64,000 nucleotides of DNA, from positions 62,001-126,000 of the forward strand of contig SAYS01000001.1 in NCBI GenBank assembly GCA_004015825.1, read 5' to 3'. This DNA is from Halovenus amylolytica (lineage in GTDB: Archaea > Halobacteriota > Halobacteria > Halobacteriales > Haloarculaceae). Position numbers and translations under genes: made by a program. Numbering within the stretch: position 1 is the stretch's first letter; each line of letters starts with the position of its first letter. The notes below the pieces were generated by a model. That model was not told the DNA's origin. It saw only the letters and a list, made by a program, of their open reading frames with translations, and did not search any database. Shown piece after piece: positions 1-9,622 of the stretch.

Positions 1-1
1 T

Positions 2-166
2 ATCGATATCGACGACGAGGACTTTCCAGACTGTGGCACGGCCTTCGAGCGTGCCCGTCCCGACGCCGTCGAGACGGGCACCGTCGGCGTGGGGGACGCG
101 AAGCGCATGTCCCAGCGAGCGCTCGTCGACTTCGCAGTGGAGTGGTTCGAATCGAACCGTGAGTGA
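2..166 (+). CDS. 3' end of an unidentified protein (partial)
   Basis: An open frame enters from the left edge and ends in TGA at 164-166, giving 54 acidic C-terminal residues ending VEWFESNRE. Composition and codon use match the neighbouring haloarchaeal genes. No family motif is visible in this fragment, so I give no function. It lies 60 bases upstream of the GTPase gene on the same strand and could share its transcript. Confidence 0.6.
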   Translation: MDIDDEDFPDCGTAFERARPDAVETGTVGVGDAKRMSQRALVDFAVEWFESNRE

Positions 167-226
167 GATCACCATCATCGGACCGGACGAAAGCGCTTTT
201 GCGTATCGACGGCAGAGAAACGGGTA

Positions 227-1339
227 ATGGGGCTCGAAGAGGAAATCGAGGAGATCGAAGAGGAAATCCGGGAGACCCCCTACAACAAGTCCACAGAGGC
301 CCATATCGGCAGGCTGAAAGCCAAAGTCGCCGAGATGAAGGAGAAACTCGCGAAACGGCAGGCCTCCGGCAGCGGTGGCCCCGGCTACGCCGTCGAGAAA
401 CACGGCGACGCGACTGTGGGGCTGGTCGGATTCCCGAGCGTCGGCAAGTCGACGCTGCTGAACGCACTCACCAACGCAGACAGCGAGGTCGGCTCCTACG
501 AGTTCACGACGCTCGATGTCAACCCCGGGATGCTCAAATACCGGGGTGCGAACATCCAGCTTCTCGACGTGCCCGGACTGATAGAGGGGGCAGCCAGCGG
601 TCGCGGTGACGGCCAGGAGGTGCTCTCGGTCGTCCGGACGGCCGATCTCGTCGTCTTCGTGCTCTCGGCGTTCGAAATCCAGCAGTACGACCGACTGAGT
701 GAGGAACTGTACAAGAACGGCATCCGGCTCGATCAGGAGCCACCGCGGGTCGACGTCCGGCCGAAAGGAAAGGACGGCATCTCGATCAACGCCAGCGTCG
801 ATCTGGATCTCGACGAGTCGACATTGACGACCATCCTGCGAGAGCACGGCCACGCGAACGCGAACGTCACGATCGGTGAACAGGTCGATCTCGACGAATT
901 CATCGACGGCATCCGCGACAACCGCGTCTATCTCCCCTCGCTGGTGACCGTCAACAAGGTCGATCTGATCGAACGCGACTACGCCGAGACGGTCAACGAG
1001 AACCTCCGGGAGCGCGGGATCGATCCCGACGACGCGATCTTCATCAGCGCCGAGGAAGAGAAGGGACTCGACGCGCTCAAAGAGCGGATCTGGGAGGAGC
1101 TCGGTCTGATCCGCATCTACATGGACAAACCCGGCCGCGGCGTGGATTACGAGGAGCCGCTGATGCTGTTCGAAGGCGAAACAGTCGAAGACGCCTGCGA
1201 GAAACTCGGCGGCGAGTTCGAGAACCGGTTCCGCTTCGCGCGGGTGAGCGGCCCGAGCGCGAAACACGACGAACAGCAGGTCGGACTGGACCACGAACTC
1301 GCCGACGAAGACGAACTGCGGATTCTGACGACGAAGTGA
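227..1339 (+). CDS. DRG-family (Obg-like) GTP-binding protein
   Basis: This is a 370-residue cytosolic GTPase of the Obg/DRG family, whose archaeal members are associated with ribosomes and translation. A charged helical N terminus (residues 1-50, rich in Glu/Lys) precedes the G domain. The G domain has P-loop GFPSVGKST, G3 DVPGL followed by the glycine-rich GAASGRGDG, G4 NKVD and G5 ISAEE. The C-terminal ~75 residues fit a TGS domain. Length is normal for archaeal DRG. The ATG at 227 is chosen because the charged helix is family-typical and the previous gene ends 60 bases upstream. Confidence 0.93.
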   Translation: MGLEEEIEEIEEEIRETPYNKSTEAHIGRLKAKVAEMKEKLAKRQASGSGGPGYAVEKHGDATVGLVGFPSVGKSTLLNALTNADSEVGSYEFTTLDVNPGMLKYRGANIQLLDVPGLIEGAASGRGDGQEVLSVVRTADLVVFVLSAFEIQQYDRLSEELYKNGIRLDQEPPRVDVRPKGKDGISINASVDLDLDESTLTTILREHGHANANVTIGEQVDLDEFIDGIRDNRVYLPSLVTVNKVDLIERDYAETVNENLRERGIDPDDAIFISAEEEKGLDALKERIWEELGLIRIYMDKPGRGVDYEEPLMLFEGETVEDACEKLGGEFENRFRFARVSGPSAKHDEQQVGLDHELADEDELRILTTK

Positions 1340-1728
1340 CCGGTCGCTGGACAGTAACGACCACTGGCTGGTATCGCCGTCCTCGAAACCACACCACCAC
1401 TACATTCCAATGATCCGACATCGCATAGTAACTCGAACAGTCAACTACATACGATTAATTACTGGAATGTAGCTAAATAAGTAGAGATACATAGATGATA
1501 CGACAGTATATGTGAAATAAGAAATTTTTGACATTGTGTAATTTCTTATATATGTTGTGTACTGACTAATAGCAAAAGCACAGACACCTCGTTTTCAGTC
1601 GGTAAATACTGAAATATCAGAATTATGATTAATAGAAAATCTTCTCAGTATTCCCTTATATTCCTGCAACAACGTATAAGTGATATTCACACAATACTTA
1701 TTACGCCCATGATGATTGGACAACCTAC
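1340..1728. other. AT-rich intergenic region with two inverted repeats
   Basis: 389 bases without a convincing gene and markedly richer in A+T than the surroundings. Two perfect inverted repeats are visible: CTACATTCCA at 1400-1409 with its complement at 1463-1472, and ATAAGAAAT at 1517-1525 with its complement at 1541-1549. The second could form a 9-bp hairpin with a 15-base loop. A TATA-like element for the downstream gene sits at 1695-1702. Confidence 0.6.
1695..1702 (+). promoter_or_regulatory. TATA-like element of the asparaginase-fold gene
   Basis: TACTTATT lies 27-34 bases before the ATG at 1729, the spacing expected for a near-leaderless haloarchaeal transcript. Confidence 0.4.
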
Positions 1729-3606
1729 ATGAGTGATGGTGAAAAACCAGACGATTGTATCGAAAAAAGCCAAGAAACCGAGCAAAGCGGAGTTGAACGC
1801 CGGTCAATGATGCAGTTCCTTGGTGCAATGGGTGCGCTCGGACTCGCTTCGGGGTCGAACGCTCGCGAGACGACCGCCGAAACAGTCACCTCCGGGAGCG
1901 AGGCGGTGTCGAATATCAGCCAGGAAGAGAGTTCGAAACCAACAATCGCAGTATTCGCCGGTCCGACAGCGACAATCCTGAACTCCGGGACGCGGATCAC
2001 GAGTAACAAGGCACGAGAAAAGTACGATCTGGACCTTCTGACGGGGCCGGACGGGGAGAAACTCGGTTCGGGACCGCTACGTCCCCAGCGGTTGGCTGCT
2101 CCAGTGACAGTGTACATCGATGCACACAGTTCGCATCCACTCGACAGCCAGGACACGGAACTGTACGCTCCGCCGGATGGCTACGTCGATCCAGAAACGG
2201 GTGAGTTCGACGAAGAAGCCGAGGATGGTGTTCCAGCCTACGAAGTGACATTACAGCCCGACGATGGACTGTACCAGTTGCCATACATGGCACGGAAATC
2301 GAACGGTGAGGCCTGGGACAGTGACAGTCTCGACTCTGACGACCCACAGAAAGACGAAAGTCGAATACCGTTTTTCCCGGATACTTCGCGGCTATTCGAG
2401 GAGATCGATCGGTTCGGAATCGTCTACGGTGTCAACAATTCTCTGAAGTCGAAAGCCAACTTCGATCACTACAGGGCTGCGCCATCTGCAGGGTACCGGG
2501 ATGGGCTCCCGGAAGACGAACGCACGGACGAAGGTGCGGGCGATATCGAACCGGAGACGTGGGGGGAGGATTTCTTCACTTACACACCGATCGCAGAAGA
2601 CCCGACTCGACGGACACTAACCGAGATCACGAACTCCGTTCAGGATGCAATGGAGTCAGAAGAGTACGCCGGCGCAATCTGGACGGAAGGAAGCCCGACT
2701 ATCGAGGAGACTTGCTACTGGTTGAACCTCTTGGTCGATACCACGAAACCGATCGCCGCGAACGCTTCCCAGCAGTCTCACGGCGATCTCGGGAACAGGG
2801 GTGACCGAAATATATTCGACTCCGTAACGTACATCACGTCCAGCATCTGGGAAGACAGCAACGGCCGGGACCGAGTCGGAGCGGTCAACATTCAGGAAGA
2901 ACAGGTGTTCTCGTCCAGAAATGTGCAGAAGATGGACGACCGACCGGGTGGATACTCCCCATCAGGCGGCCACGGCGGGATCATCGGGAGTACAGCCCCA
3001 CCAGTGCTGACTAATGTCCCCAACAAACAACACACCTGGAACTCCGAAGTGAACATCACTAGCCTGCCATCGACAGTGACGGGCGTCCAGCGGACCAACG
3101 GAACGATCAGGACCGTCGAGGTCGCAATCAAAGATTCCGAGGGGAACCTCCTGCCCGCAATCCCGGACGTTAGTATCACGAAATTCGGCGAATATATGTC
3201 GGACAGTATGCCAAACGATGGGGAACCAAGTGAGATAATCATGGAGCAGGTGCAGCGGAAACTCGCGACCGAACCGCTCGCAGGGTTCGTCCTCGAAGGG
3301 ACCGCCCCGTACGGCTCGGTACACGAGTCGGTCATGGAGGGCCTCCGACAGGCAGCGATCCGGGGTCTCCCGGTCGTCTCTGTCGGACGAGCGAGCAGTG
3401 GTGGCTTCACGGAGGAAAACACCGCCAACCTTCTGATCGAGGGCGGCAACCTGACGTCCACGAAGGCCAGACTGCTCCTGATGGCATCGATGATGAAATT
3501 CGGATCGTACCCAGTCCCGCAAAATCCGGATAATCCAAGCGAAGACGAACTCGATGCGATCCGAGAGAGGGTCGACCAGTATCAAGAAGTCTTCCACACG
3601 CACTAA
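1729..3606 (+). CDS. Tat-exported asparaginase-fold protein with altered active-site motifs
   Basis: 625 residues, about twice the size of bacterial type II asparaginase. Residues 25-50 carry a twin-arginine signal (ERRSMMQFLG plus a hydrophobic stretch) without a lipobox Cys, so export is predicted. The asparaginase/glutaminase fold is recognisable: AGPTATI near residue 80 (family GGTIA), EGSPTIEET at 320-328 (family HGTDTMEET), the SSRNVQKMD segment, and the C-terminal LAGFVLEGTAPYGSV and GGNLTSTKARLLL blocks. The usual Thr-Asp catalytic pair is Ser322-Pro323, and long acidic insertions follow the first motif. Hydrolase activity is therefore doubtful, although Thr80 is kept. It could bind rather than hydrolyse substrate, or use a different amide. 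Confidence 0.72.
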   Translation: MSDGEKPDDCIEKSQETEQSGVERRSMMQFLGAMGALGLASGSNARETTAETVTSGSEAVSNISQEESSKPTIAVFAGPTATILNSGTRITSNKAREKYDLDLLTGPDGEKLGSGPLRPQRLAAPVTVYIDAHSSHPLDSQDTELYAPPDGYVDPETGEFDEEAEDGVPAYEVTLQPDDGLYQLPYMARKSNGEAWDSDSLDSDDPQKDESRIPFFPDTSRLFEEIDRFGIVYGVNNSLKSKANFDHYRAAPSAGYRDGLPEDERTDEGAGDIEPETWGEDFFTYTPIAEDPTRRTLTEITNSVQDAMESEEYAGAIWTEGSPTIEETCYWLNLLVDTTKPIAANASQQSHGDLGNRGDRNIFDSVTYITSSIWEDSNGRDRVGAVNIQEEQVFSSRNVQKMDDRPGGYSPSGGHGGIIGSTAPPVLTNVPNKQHTWNSEVNITSLPSTVTGVQRTNGTIRTVEVAIKDSEGNLLPAIPDVSITKFGEYMSDSMPNDGEPSEIIMEQVQRKLATEPLAGFVLEGTAPYGSVHESVMEGLRQAAIRGLPVVSVGRASSGGFTEENTANLLIEGGNLTSTKARLLLMASMMKFGSYPVPQNPDNPSEDELDAIRERVDQYQEVFHTH

Positions 3607-3711
3607 TCTCCGAGTCGAATTACTGCCGGGATTAATTCGCTTCAATCGTCTCGACAGGGGATTTCACCGGTTCCCGGGGAATAAAGTTCGGTCCGACAGA
3701 AGGTCAGCAGT

Positions 3712-5616
3712 ATGCCAGCTCCGCCAGACGGAGACGTTCTCGAACAACTCGCAAGCTTGCCGACACTCGCACACCCGACGGTCTCGCCGGACGGTAACGA
3801 GGTCGCCTTCTACTACGACGTCAGCGGCCGCAACGAGTTGCACGTCCTCGACGTGGAGACAGGAGAGATGAACCAGTGGAGCGACGGCGAGGTTCCACGA
3901 AACGCACGCTGGTTCGTCGAGTGGGGGGCCGACGGCGAACAGATCTACTTCCATCTCGACGAGGGTGGCAACGAACAGAACGACATCTACAGCATCTCTC
4001 GCGACGGCGAGGTCGAACCAGTCGTCGAGATAGACGGACAGGTCGCCATCCACGACGTCGGCGAGGACGACGAGACACTCCTGGTCGGCTCCAGCCGTGA
4101 CGGCCAGATGAACGTCTACCGGCACGACCTGCCGACCGGCGAGACCACGAAACTGACCGAGTACGACCGGGCCGTCTGGGGGTCGATTCTCTCGCCGGAC
4201 TGCAACCAGATCGCCTACTCGACGAACGAGACCGACGATTTCGACAACAGGGACGTCTACGTCGCCGACGCGGACGGCTCGAACGCCCGAAACCTGGCGA
4301 TCGGCGAGACTGGTGCCGAGAGCGCGCCGGTCGACTGGGGACCGGACGGGGACCGACTCCTCGTCGCCGACAACACACCGGATCTCGGCCGGATCGGGAT
4401 CTACCACCTCGGATCCGACACTGTGGAGTGGCTCGGTGACGGGAGCTACGAGGAAGCCCCCGAAGCCTTCCTTCCGGATGGCGAGCGTGTCATCGGAACG
4501 CGCCAGCGCGATGCAGAGACCATCCCGGTCATCTACGATCTCGAAACGGGCGACAGCGAGGAGTTCGATCTGCCGGCGGGCGTCGCGGGCTTCGGCCGCA
4601 GCGGGGATCCAGTCGTCGACGACGACCAGGTGATCTTGACTCACACGACGCCGACGACACGCCCCGATCTGCTCGCCTACGACGTGACTGGACACGACTC
4701 GGAGACGCTAGTCGAAGCAGAGTACGGCCCGTTCGAACCCGAGGATTTCGCCGACGCGGAGTACTTCACAGTGACCTCGGACGGCGTGCCGGAGACACCA
4801 CAGGCGGCCGTCGAGCACGACCCGTACGAAGCAGTCGAGATCGGCGCGTTGCTGTACGACTCCGGCGTTCGGCCGTCGCCGCTGATCGTCAATCCACACG
4901 GGGGGCCGCGGGCACGCGATACGAAATCGTTCGATCTGTACACGCAGGTACTGATCTCGCTTGGCTACTCGGTGTTGCAGGTGAACTACCGTGGTTCGAC
5001 CGGGAAGGGCCGGGAGTTCGCCGAACTGCTGATCGACGACTGGGGCGGTGCGGAGCAAGGCGACGTCGTCACTGCCACCGAGCACGTCCTCGAAACGAAA
5101 GAGTGGGTCGACGACGACCGCGTCATCGTCTTCGGTGGTTCCTACGGCGGCTTTTCGGCCTACTGGCAGCTGGTGCAGTATCCGGAGTTGTACGAGGCGG
5201 GCATCGCATGGATCGGACTCACGGATCTGGCGGATATGTTCGAGAACACGATGCCACACTTCCGGACGGAACTGATGGAGAAGTATCTCGGCACACCCGA
5301 GGAGAATCCCGACCTGTACAGAGAGCGCTCACCAGTGACCCACGTCGAGAACGTCGACGCACCTCTTTTCATCGTCCACGGCGTGAACGACCGCCGCGTT
5401 CCGGTCTCGCAGGCCCGGATCTTCCGCGAGGCACTCGAAGCACACGGCTACGAGGCAGGAGAGGACGGTGACTTCGAGTACGAAGAACTCGGAGAGGAGG
5501 GCCACGCCTCCTCGGACCAACAGCAGAAACTCCGGATGTTCGAGTTACTCGCGGAGTTCCTCGACCGCCGGATCGGTGCCCAGCGGGGCGAACTGGCCGC
5601 CGCCGGTGACGACTAA
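3712..5616 (+). CDS. S9 family serine peptidase (prolyl oligopeptidase/acylaminoacyl peptidase type)
   Basis: 634 residues. The N-terminal ~380 residues show repeated propeller motifs such as SPDGNEVAFYYD and DRLLVADNTPD. The C-terminal alpha/beta hydrolase domain has the catalytic triad Ser477 (GGSYGGF), Asp560 (VNDRRVP) and His598 (EEGHAS). Such enzymes trim short peptides or N-acylated amino acids in the cytosol, and no signal peptide is present. Length is typical. The 3' end overlaps the convergent M50 protease gene by 4 bases. Confidence 0.93.
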   Translation: MPAPPDGDVLEQLASLPTLAHPTVSPDGNEVAFYYDVSGRNELHVLDVETGEMNQWSDGEVPRNARWFVEWGADGEQIYFHLDEGGNEQNDIYSISRDGEVEPVVEIDGQVAIHDVGEDDETLLVGSSRDGQMNVYRHDLPTGETTKLTEYDRAVWGSILSPDCNQIAYSTNETDDFDNRDVYVADADGSNARNLAIGETGAESAPVDWGPDGDRLLVADNTPDLGRIGIYHLGSDTVEWLGDGSYEEAPEAFLPDGERVIGTRQRDAETIPVIYDLETGDSEEFDLPAGVAGFGRSGDPVVDDDQVILTHTTPTTRPDLLAYDVTGHDSETLVEAEYGPFEPEDFADAEYFTVTSDGVPETPQAAVEHDPYEAVEIGALLYDSGVRPSPLIVNPHGGPRARDTKSFDLYTQVLISLGYSVLQVNYRGSTGKGREFAELLIDDWGGAEQGDVVTATEHVLETKEWVDDDRVIVFGGSYGGFSAYWQLVQYPELYEAGIAWIGLTDLADMFENTMPHFRTELMEKYLGTPEENPDLYRERSPVTHVENVDAPLFIVHGVNDRRVPVSQARIFREALEAHGYEAGEDGDFEYEELGEEGHASSDQQQKLRMFELLAEFLDRRIGAQRGELAAAGDD

Positions 5617-6851
5617 CGGTTCTGCTGGAACTCCCACTCGGACTGCCGTTCGTCCGATGGGGTGCGCTGCCGGTCGCGGGGTGGCTGCCCCGGCGGTGTC
5701 TGTTCCTCGTTGAGGCGTTCGCCCTCGAACTGATCTCTGGCTGTGACGATTTTGAACGCTCGCATCAGATCCGTCCGGGTGATGATCCCGAGCAGTTCTC
5801 CGGAGTCGACTACCGGGAGTCGCCCGATGTCGGTCTCGCCGACCATCCGGAACGCCGCCATGACCTCGGCAGAGGGATCGATCGTCGCCAGTTGTTCGAC
5901 GGGGGTCATCTGCTCTGCAGCGACAGCATCTTTCCTGTCGACCGACTGGATATCTTCGAGCGTAACGATCCCGACGAAGTCCCCGGTATCGAGCACGGGA
6001 TAGCCACTGTGGCGTTCTTCGAGCATGACATCGAGCAGATCCGAGATCGGTGTATCCGCTTCGACGGTGACTAGCTCGTCTGCAGGCGTCATCACGTCCT
6101 CGATCTCGACACCTTCGAACGCTGCATCGAGCATCATCTGTCTGCTCTCTGACGTTGCCGCGATGTAGACGAACAGTGCGATTGCGAGGAGGAAAAAATT
6201 GCCCATCAGCAAGCCACCAAGACCGAGGAGGATGGCGAACCCCTTGCCGACAGTCGCGGCCGTCCGGGTCGCGTCGACGTAGCTCCGATTCCGTGCGAGC
6301 AATGCCCGCAGGACGCGTCCGCCGTCCAGTGGAAAGGCCGGAAGCATGTTGAAGACAGCGAGGCTGACGTTGAGCAGCCCCAGGAACAGAAGCAGGAAGA
6401 CGACGACGTCGACCGAGGGGACCACGAGGAGCACCAGGCCACAGGCAGTGGCGATGACGACGTTGACCAGCGGGCCGGCGACGGCGATCCAGAACTCGTG
6501 GAGCCAGTTTTTCGGGAGCTCGGCTGGTTTCGCCAGCCCACCGAGCAGCCACAGCGTGATCGATTCGACCTCGTAGTCGTAGTGGCGTGCAACCACCGAG
6601 TGACCCAGTTCGTGGAGGGCGACGCAGGCAAACAGCGAGACGGCGGCGATAGCTCCGATTACGAGCGGCCTGACACCCTGCGTCAGCGGGCCGGGGTCGA
6701 TCGTCGTTCCGAACGTCTCGTTCAACCGCGGGATCAACACGCTGATCTGTGCACCCAGCACCCAGGCGAACACCGGCAGGATGAACAGAAACGTGATATC
6801 CAGCCTGAATGGGATGCCAAACACTGTCCCGACCCGGTAGCTTCGGAACAT
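5613..6851 (-). CDS. M50 (site-2-protease type) membrane metalloprotease with CBS domains
   Basis: About 412 residues from ATG 6851 (MFRSYRVGT); a TTG at 6881 would add ten residues and is less likely. The zinc site HELGH lies in a hydrophobic segment, and a second-ligand region MLPAFPLDGGRVLRAL follows several membrane segments. Two C-terminal CBS domains (VMTPADELVTVEAD; TPVEQLATIDPS) suggest regulation by adenine nucleotides. This is the S2P class that cleaves membrane-embedded substrates. The C-terminal ~50 residues are polar. It is convergent with the S9 peptidase gene. Confidence 0.92.
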   Translation of the reverse strand: MFRSYRVGTVFGIPFRLDITFLFILPVFAWVLGAQISVLIPRLNETFGTTIDPGPLTQGVRPLVIGAIAAVSLFACVALHELGHSVVARHYDYEVESITLWLLGGLAKPAELPKNWLHEFWIAVAGPLVNVVIATACGLVLLVVPSVDVVVFLLLFLGLLNVSLAVFNMLPAFPLDGGRVLRALLARNRSYVDATRTAATVGKGFAILLGLGGLLMGNFFLLAIALFVYIAATSESRQMMLDAAFEGVEIEDVMTPADELVTVEADTPISDLLDVMLEERHSGYPVLDTGDFVGIVTLEDIQSVDRKDAVAAEQMTPVEQLATIDPSAEVMAAFRMVGETDIGRLPVVDSGELLGIITRTDLMRAFKIVTARDQFEGERLNEEQTPPGQPPRDRQRTPSDERQSEWEFQQNR

Positions 6852-6902
6852 ATCTACCCCTACGTGATACTGCGGTTTCAACTACTGGGTCCCGGGACCA
6901 GC

Positions 6903-7631
6903 TTACCCGGTGAGTTCGGCTGCATAGCTGTCTGCAAGACGCGTGGGTTCGGGGAGCTTGTAGCCAGCACAGCACCCCTCGACGAGATCCGCCGCCGTCT
7001 CGGCACTGATCCGGTGACCGGGACTCACGTAGAGGGGGTTGATGTACCGGTTCCCGGAGTCGTACTGGCGACTCTGGAGAGCGTAGCCGATGACTGTCCC
7101 GTCAGGTGCAGTCACGTTCCCGTCTGCGACGATCGGAACCCGACTGCCCACTGGTAGTGGATCGTCCAGCGACTCTGTGGGTCGACCACAGAGCAGACTC
7201 TTCGCGACACCGACCGATGGCAGATCGAGTGTCACGCCGATGTGTGTCGCCAGCCCGGCCTCCCGGAAGTGAATCCGGCCGCTCCCGTCGAACAGCGCCA
7301 CGTCAGGCTCGGTCTCCAGTTTGGCGAACGCGGCCAGGATCGCCTCGCCTTCCCGGAAGGAGAGCAGTCCCGGAATGTAGGGGATCTGTGTCGGGACGCT
7401 CGCGTGAACACGTTCGACGACGTGGCCGTCGCGCATCACGACGATCGCGCTGATCGCGTCGTCGCCGTCGAAGCCCTGATCGACACCGGCAACGAGCGCG
7501 TGGCTGTCGAAGATATCAGTCTCGAAAGCGTCCGCGAAGATCGCGGTGTCGGCGATGTCGACCTGGAGAGACTCCATCTCCGAGTGGGAGTCGGCCGGAT
7601 CGGGGACGAAATCGGGATAGACGGGTTCCAT
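6903..7631 (-). CDS. nfi: Endonuclease V
   Basis: 242 residues. It matches endonuclease V, which nicks DNA 3' to deaminated bases such as hypoxanthine. Family motifs in order are GVDQGFDGD (metal-binding Asp), PYIPGLLSFREGEA, DGSGRIHFREAGLATHIG and GVAKSLLCG. Length agrees with archaeal homologues. The start ATG at 7631 overlaps the stop of the upstream rhomboid gene (TAATG), so the two are translationally coupled. Confidence 0.94.
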   Translation of the reverse strand: MEPVYPDFVPDPADSHSEMESLQVDIADTAIFADAFETDIFDSHALVAGVDQGFDGDDAISAIVVMRDGHVVERVHASVPTQIPYIPGLLSFREGEAILAAFAKLETEPDVALFDGSGRIHFREAGLATHIGVTLDLPSVGVAKSLLCGRPTESLDDPLPVGSRVPIVADGNVTAPDGTVIGYALQSRQYDSGNRYINPLYVSPGHRISAETAADLVEGCCAGYKLPEPTRLADSYAAELTG

Positions 7632-8566
7632 TAGAACGGTCCGCGGCCGCCAGGGCCACCCGGTCCACCGGGGCCACCCATCCCGCCGCCGGGACCGCCG
7701 CCACCGAACCGGACCTGCTTTGGCACGCGGATCCGGTCTTTGACCCGCTGGCCGTATACCAGCCCGATCAACACACCGACGAGGTGGGCCGTGTGGGCGA
7801 TCCCGCCGGCGCTGGGGTCGCCGACCGCGATGAGAACCGCAGAGATGACGACAGTTGCGCCGGTCAGTACCCAGATCGGCATCGGGATGATGAAGTAGAG
7901 ATAGACCGTCAGATTCGGGTTCAGAATCGTCAGCACACCCATCAGCGCCAGTGCCGCGCCGCTCGCACCGACGACGCCGACACCGAGCCCCTCACCTGCG
8001 AGAACCTCGGGGGCGATCTGTGCCAGTCCGGCGGTGACACCGCTGACGATGAACAGCGCGGAGAATTTCTTCCAGCCGATGTACTGCTCGACCAGGCTGC
8101 CGAAAAAGTAGATGACGATACTGTTGAAGAGGATGTGCAGAAAGCCGCCGTGGGCGAAAATAGAGGTGATCCACGTCCAGACGTAGAGGGGGTTCTCGGG
8201 CGTAAGAACGAAAATCGTCTCCATAAGCTGCTCGCCAGCAACGATACTGACGACGAGCTGGAGTCCGAAGGTCACCCACATGAGACCGAGAAAGACGTAG
8301 GTCATGTTGTTCCGGAAGTAAGCGAGCGGGCCGCCCGGGCCGGTATCGATGCCCAGTTTGGCAGCGACGCCTTTGTCTGTCGTCCCCGACCCACCGACAG
8401 TTTCCTCGAAGCCACTGTCGAACACCGGCCCCTGCTGTTCCCAGTTGTCGAGTCCGGAGCAGTCGTGTGCCTCGGGCAGTCGGTGATCACCGCAGTACGT
8501 GCCGCCACAGTGCCGGCAGTGATACGGCATGCTTTCTTCCTCACCGCAGATGTCACACTCTGCCAT
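7631..8566 (-). CDS. Rhomboid intramembrane serine protease with N-terminal AN1-type zinc finger
   Basis: 311 residues from ATG 8566. The open frame continues upstream to 9430, but that part is antisense to mptA and is rejected. Residues 1-36 contain regularly spaced Cys/His pairs (CDICG, CRHCGGTYCGDH, HDC) like an AN1 finger. A ~35-residue linker follows, then six or so membrane segments with the GASG motif (Ser202) and His261 (AHLVG), the rhomboid dyad. The last ~25 residues are Gly/Pro repeats. Zinc-finger rhomboids are common in haloarchaea, where the finger probably faces the cytosol. It is the first gene of a two-gene unit with nfi. Confidence 0.92.
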   Translation of the reverse strand: MAECDICGEEESMPYHCRHCGGTYCGDHRLPEAHDCSGLDNWEQQGPVFDSGFEETVGGSGTTDKGVAAKLGIDTGPGGPLAYFRNNMTYVFLGLMWVTFGLQLVVSIVAGEQLMETIFVLTPENPLYVWTWITSIFAHGGFLHILFNSIVIYFFGSLVEQYIGWKKFSALFIVSGVTAGLAQIAPEVLAGEGLGVGVVGASGAALALMGVLTILNPNLTVYLYFIIPMPIWVLTGATVVISAVLIAVGDPSAGGIAHTAHLVGVLIGLVYGQRVKDRIRVPKQVRFGGGGPGGGMGGPGGPGGPGGRGPF

Positions 8567-8692
8567 TGGCTCACATTGGACCGGGGGTCGCAAATGAATT
8601 GTGTTTGTCTGCAACAGCCCCGCGTTTCCGAACTCCGAAGAAAAATTGAGATATCGAAAGCAATAACCCTCATTCTCCCCTAAACGTGTTCG

Positions 8693-9622
8693 ATGAGTCA
8701 GCAACTGCCGGATGTGCAGGCCTCCAGCCCGGACGTACGTGTCGGACTGAACCGCGTCGGTGTCACTGGTGTCGAGAAACTGGTGAAAGTGGCCCGCCCG
8801 GAGAAGCGACCGATCATTCTGATGGCCGAGTTCGACGTCTTCGTCGACCTCCCCTCCTGGCGAAAAGGAGCGGATATGAGCCGGAATATGGAGGTCGTCG
8901 ACGAGACGCTCGAAGAAGCAGTCAGCGAGCCAACCTACCGTGTCGAGGACGTCTGTGGCGACACCGCAGAACGGCTCCTCGAAAAACACGACTACACGAC
9001 GAAAGCCGAGGTCCAGATGGAGGCGGAGTATATCATTCGGGACGAGACGCCCGCCTCCCAGCGCATGACACAGAGTTCCGCGGACATTATCGCCGCCGCG
9101 ACAGCGACCGACGAGGGAACGACAGAGAAGATCGGAACCCGTGTGACGGGGATGACAGTCTGTCCCTGCTCGCAGGGGATGTCGGCGAGTCGTGCCCGGG
9201 AGACGATGCGGGGGCTCGATATCGACGAGGAGACGATCGACGAGTTCCTCGAAGCGGTTCCCCAGCCCGGTCACTCCCAGCGTGGGCACGCGACGCTCAC
9301 CATCGAAAGCGACGGCGCACCCGAGGTCGATCTCCACGACCTGATCGAGGTCGCGCGGGATTCGATGAGCGCGCGGATCTACAACATGGCCAAACGGCCG
9401 GACGAAGATCACATGACCTACGAGTCGCACAAGGACGCGAAGTTCGTCGAGGACTGCGTGCGTGCGATGGCCGACGGTGTCGTCGAGCAGTTCCCCGATC
9501 TGCCGGACGATGCGGTCGTGACGATGAAACAGTCAAACGACGAGTCGATCCACCAGCACAACGCCCACGCGGAACGGGTCGCCGAGGTCGGAACGCTGCG
9601 CTCCGAAGTCAACGGGAACTAG
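8693..9622 (+). CDS. mptA: GTP cyclohydrolase MptA (type IV)
   Basis: 309 residues. MptA is the Fe(II)-dependent archaeal GTP cyclohydrolase that opens tetrahydrofolate/methanopterin-type cofactor synthesis. It belongs to the FolE2/GCYH-IB superfamily. Visible signatures are [14 protein letters not shown] near the N terminus, [12 protein letters not shown], the metal-site loop [11 protein letters not shown] and [15 protein letters not shown] 8693 gives the usual N terminus, and a 126-base divergent gap separates it from the rhomboid gene. The 3' end overlaps the convergent trmB-like gene by 4 bases. Confidence 0.94.
   Translation: MSQQLPDVQASSPDVRVGLNRVGVTGVEKLVKVARPEKRPIILMAEFDVFVDLPSWRKGADMSRNMEVVDETLEEAVSEPTYRVEDVCGDTAERLLEKHDYTTKAEVQMEAEYIIRDETPASQRMTQSSADIIAAATATDEGTTEKIGTRVTGMTVCPCSQGMSASRARETMRGLDIDEETIDEFLEAVPQPGHSQRGHATLTIESDGAPEVDLHDLIEVARDSMSARIYNMAKRPDEDHMTYESHKDAKFVEDCVRAMADGVVEQFPDLPDDAVVTMKQSNDESIHQHNAHAERVAEVGTLRSEVNGN

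Noticed and set aside
3664..4695. 343-residue frame antisense to the S9 peptidase
   Set aside because: High G+C third-position bias creates such antisense frames; no family features.
6865..6880. TGATACTGCGGTTTCA as a further family A/B terminus
   Set aside because: Only the outer octamer matches; neither arm sequence nor an opposite terminus follows, and it does not sit at a stop codon.
5545..6975. 476-residue Arg-rich frame on the minus strand
   Set aside because: It is a second-frame shadow of the M50 protease; its Arg/His-rich composition is opposite to haloarchaeal proteins.
8567..9430. Upstream extension of the rhomboid frame, giving a 599-residue protein
   Set aside because: It runs antisense through mptA, has no rhomboid or zinc-finger similarity, and the Cys-rich finger begins exactly at ATG 8566.
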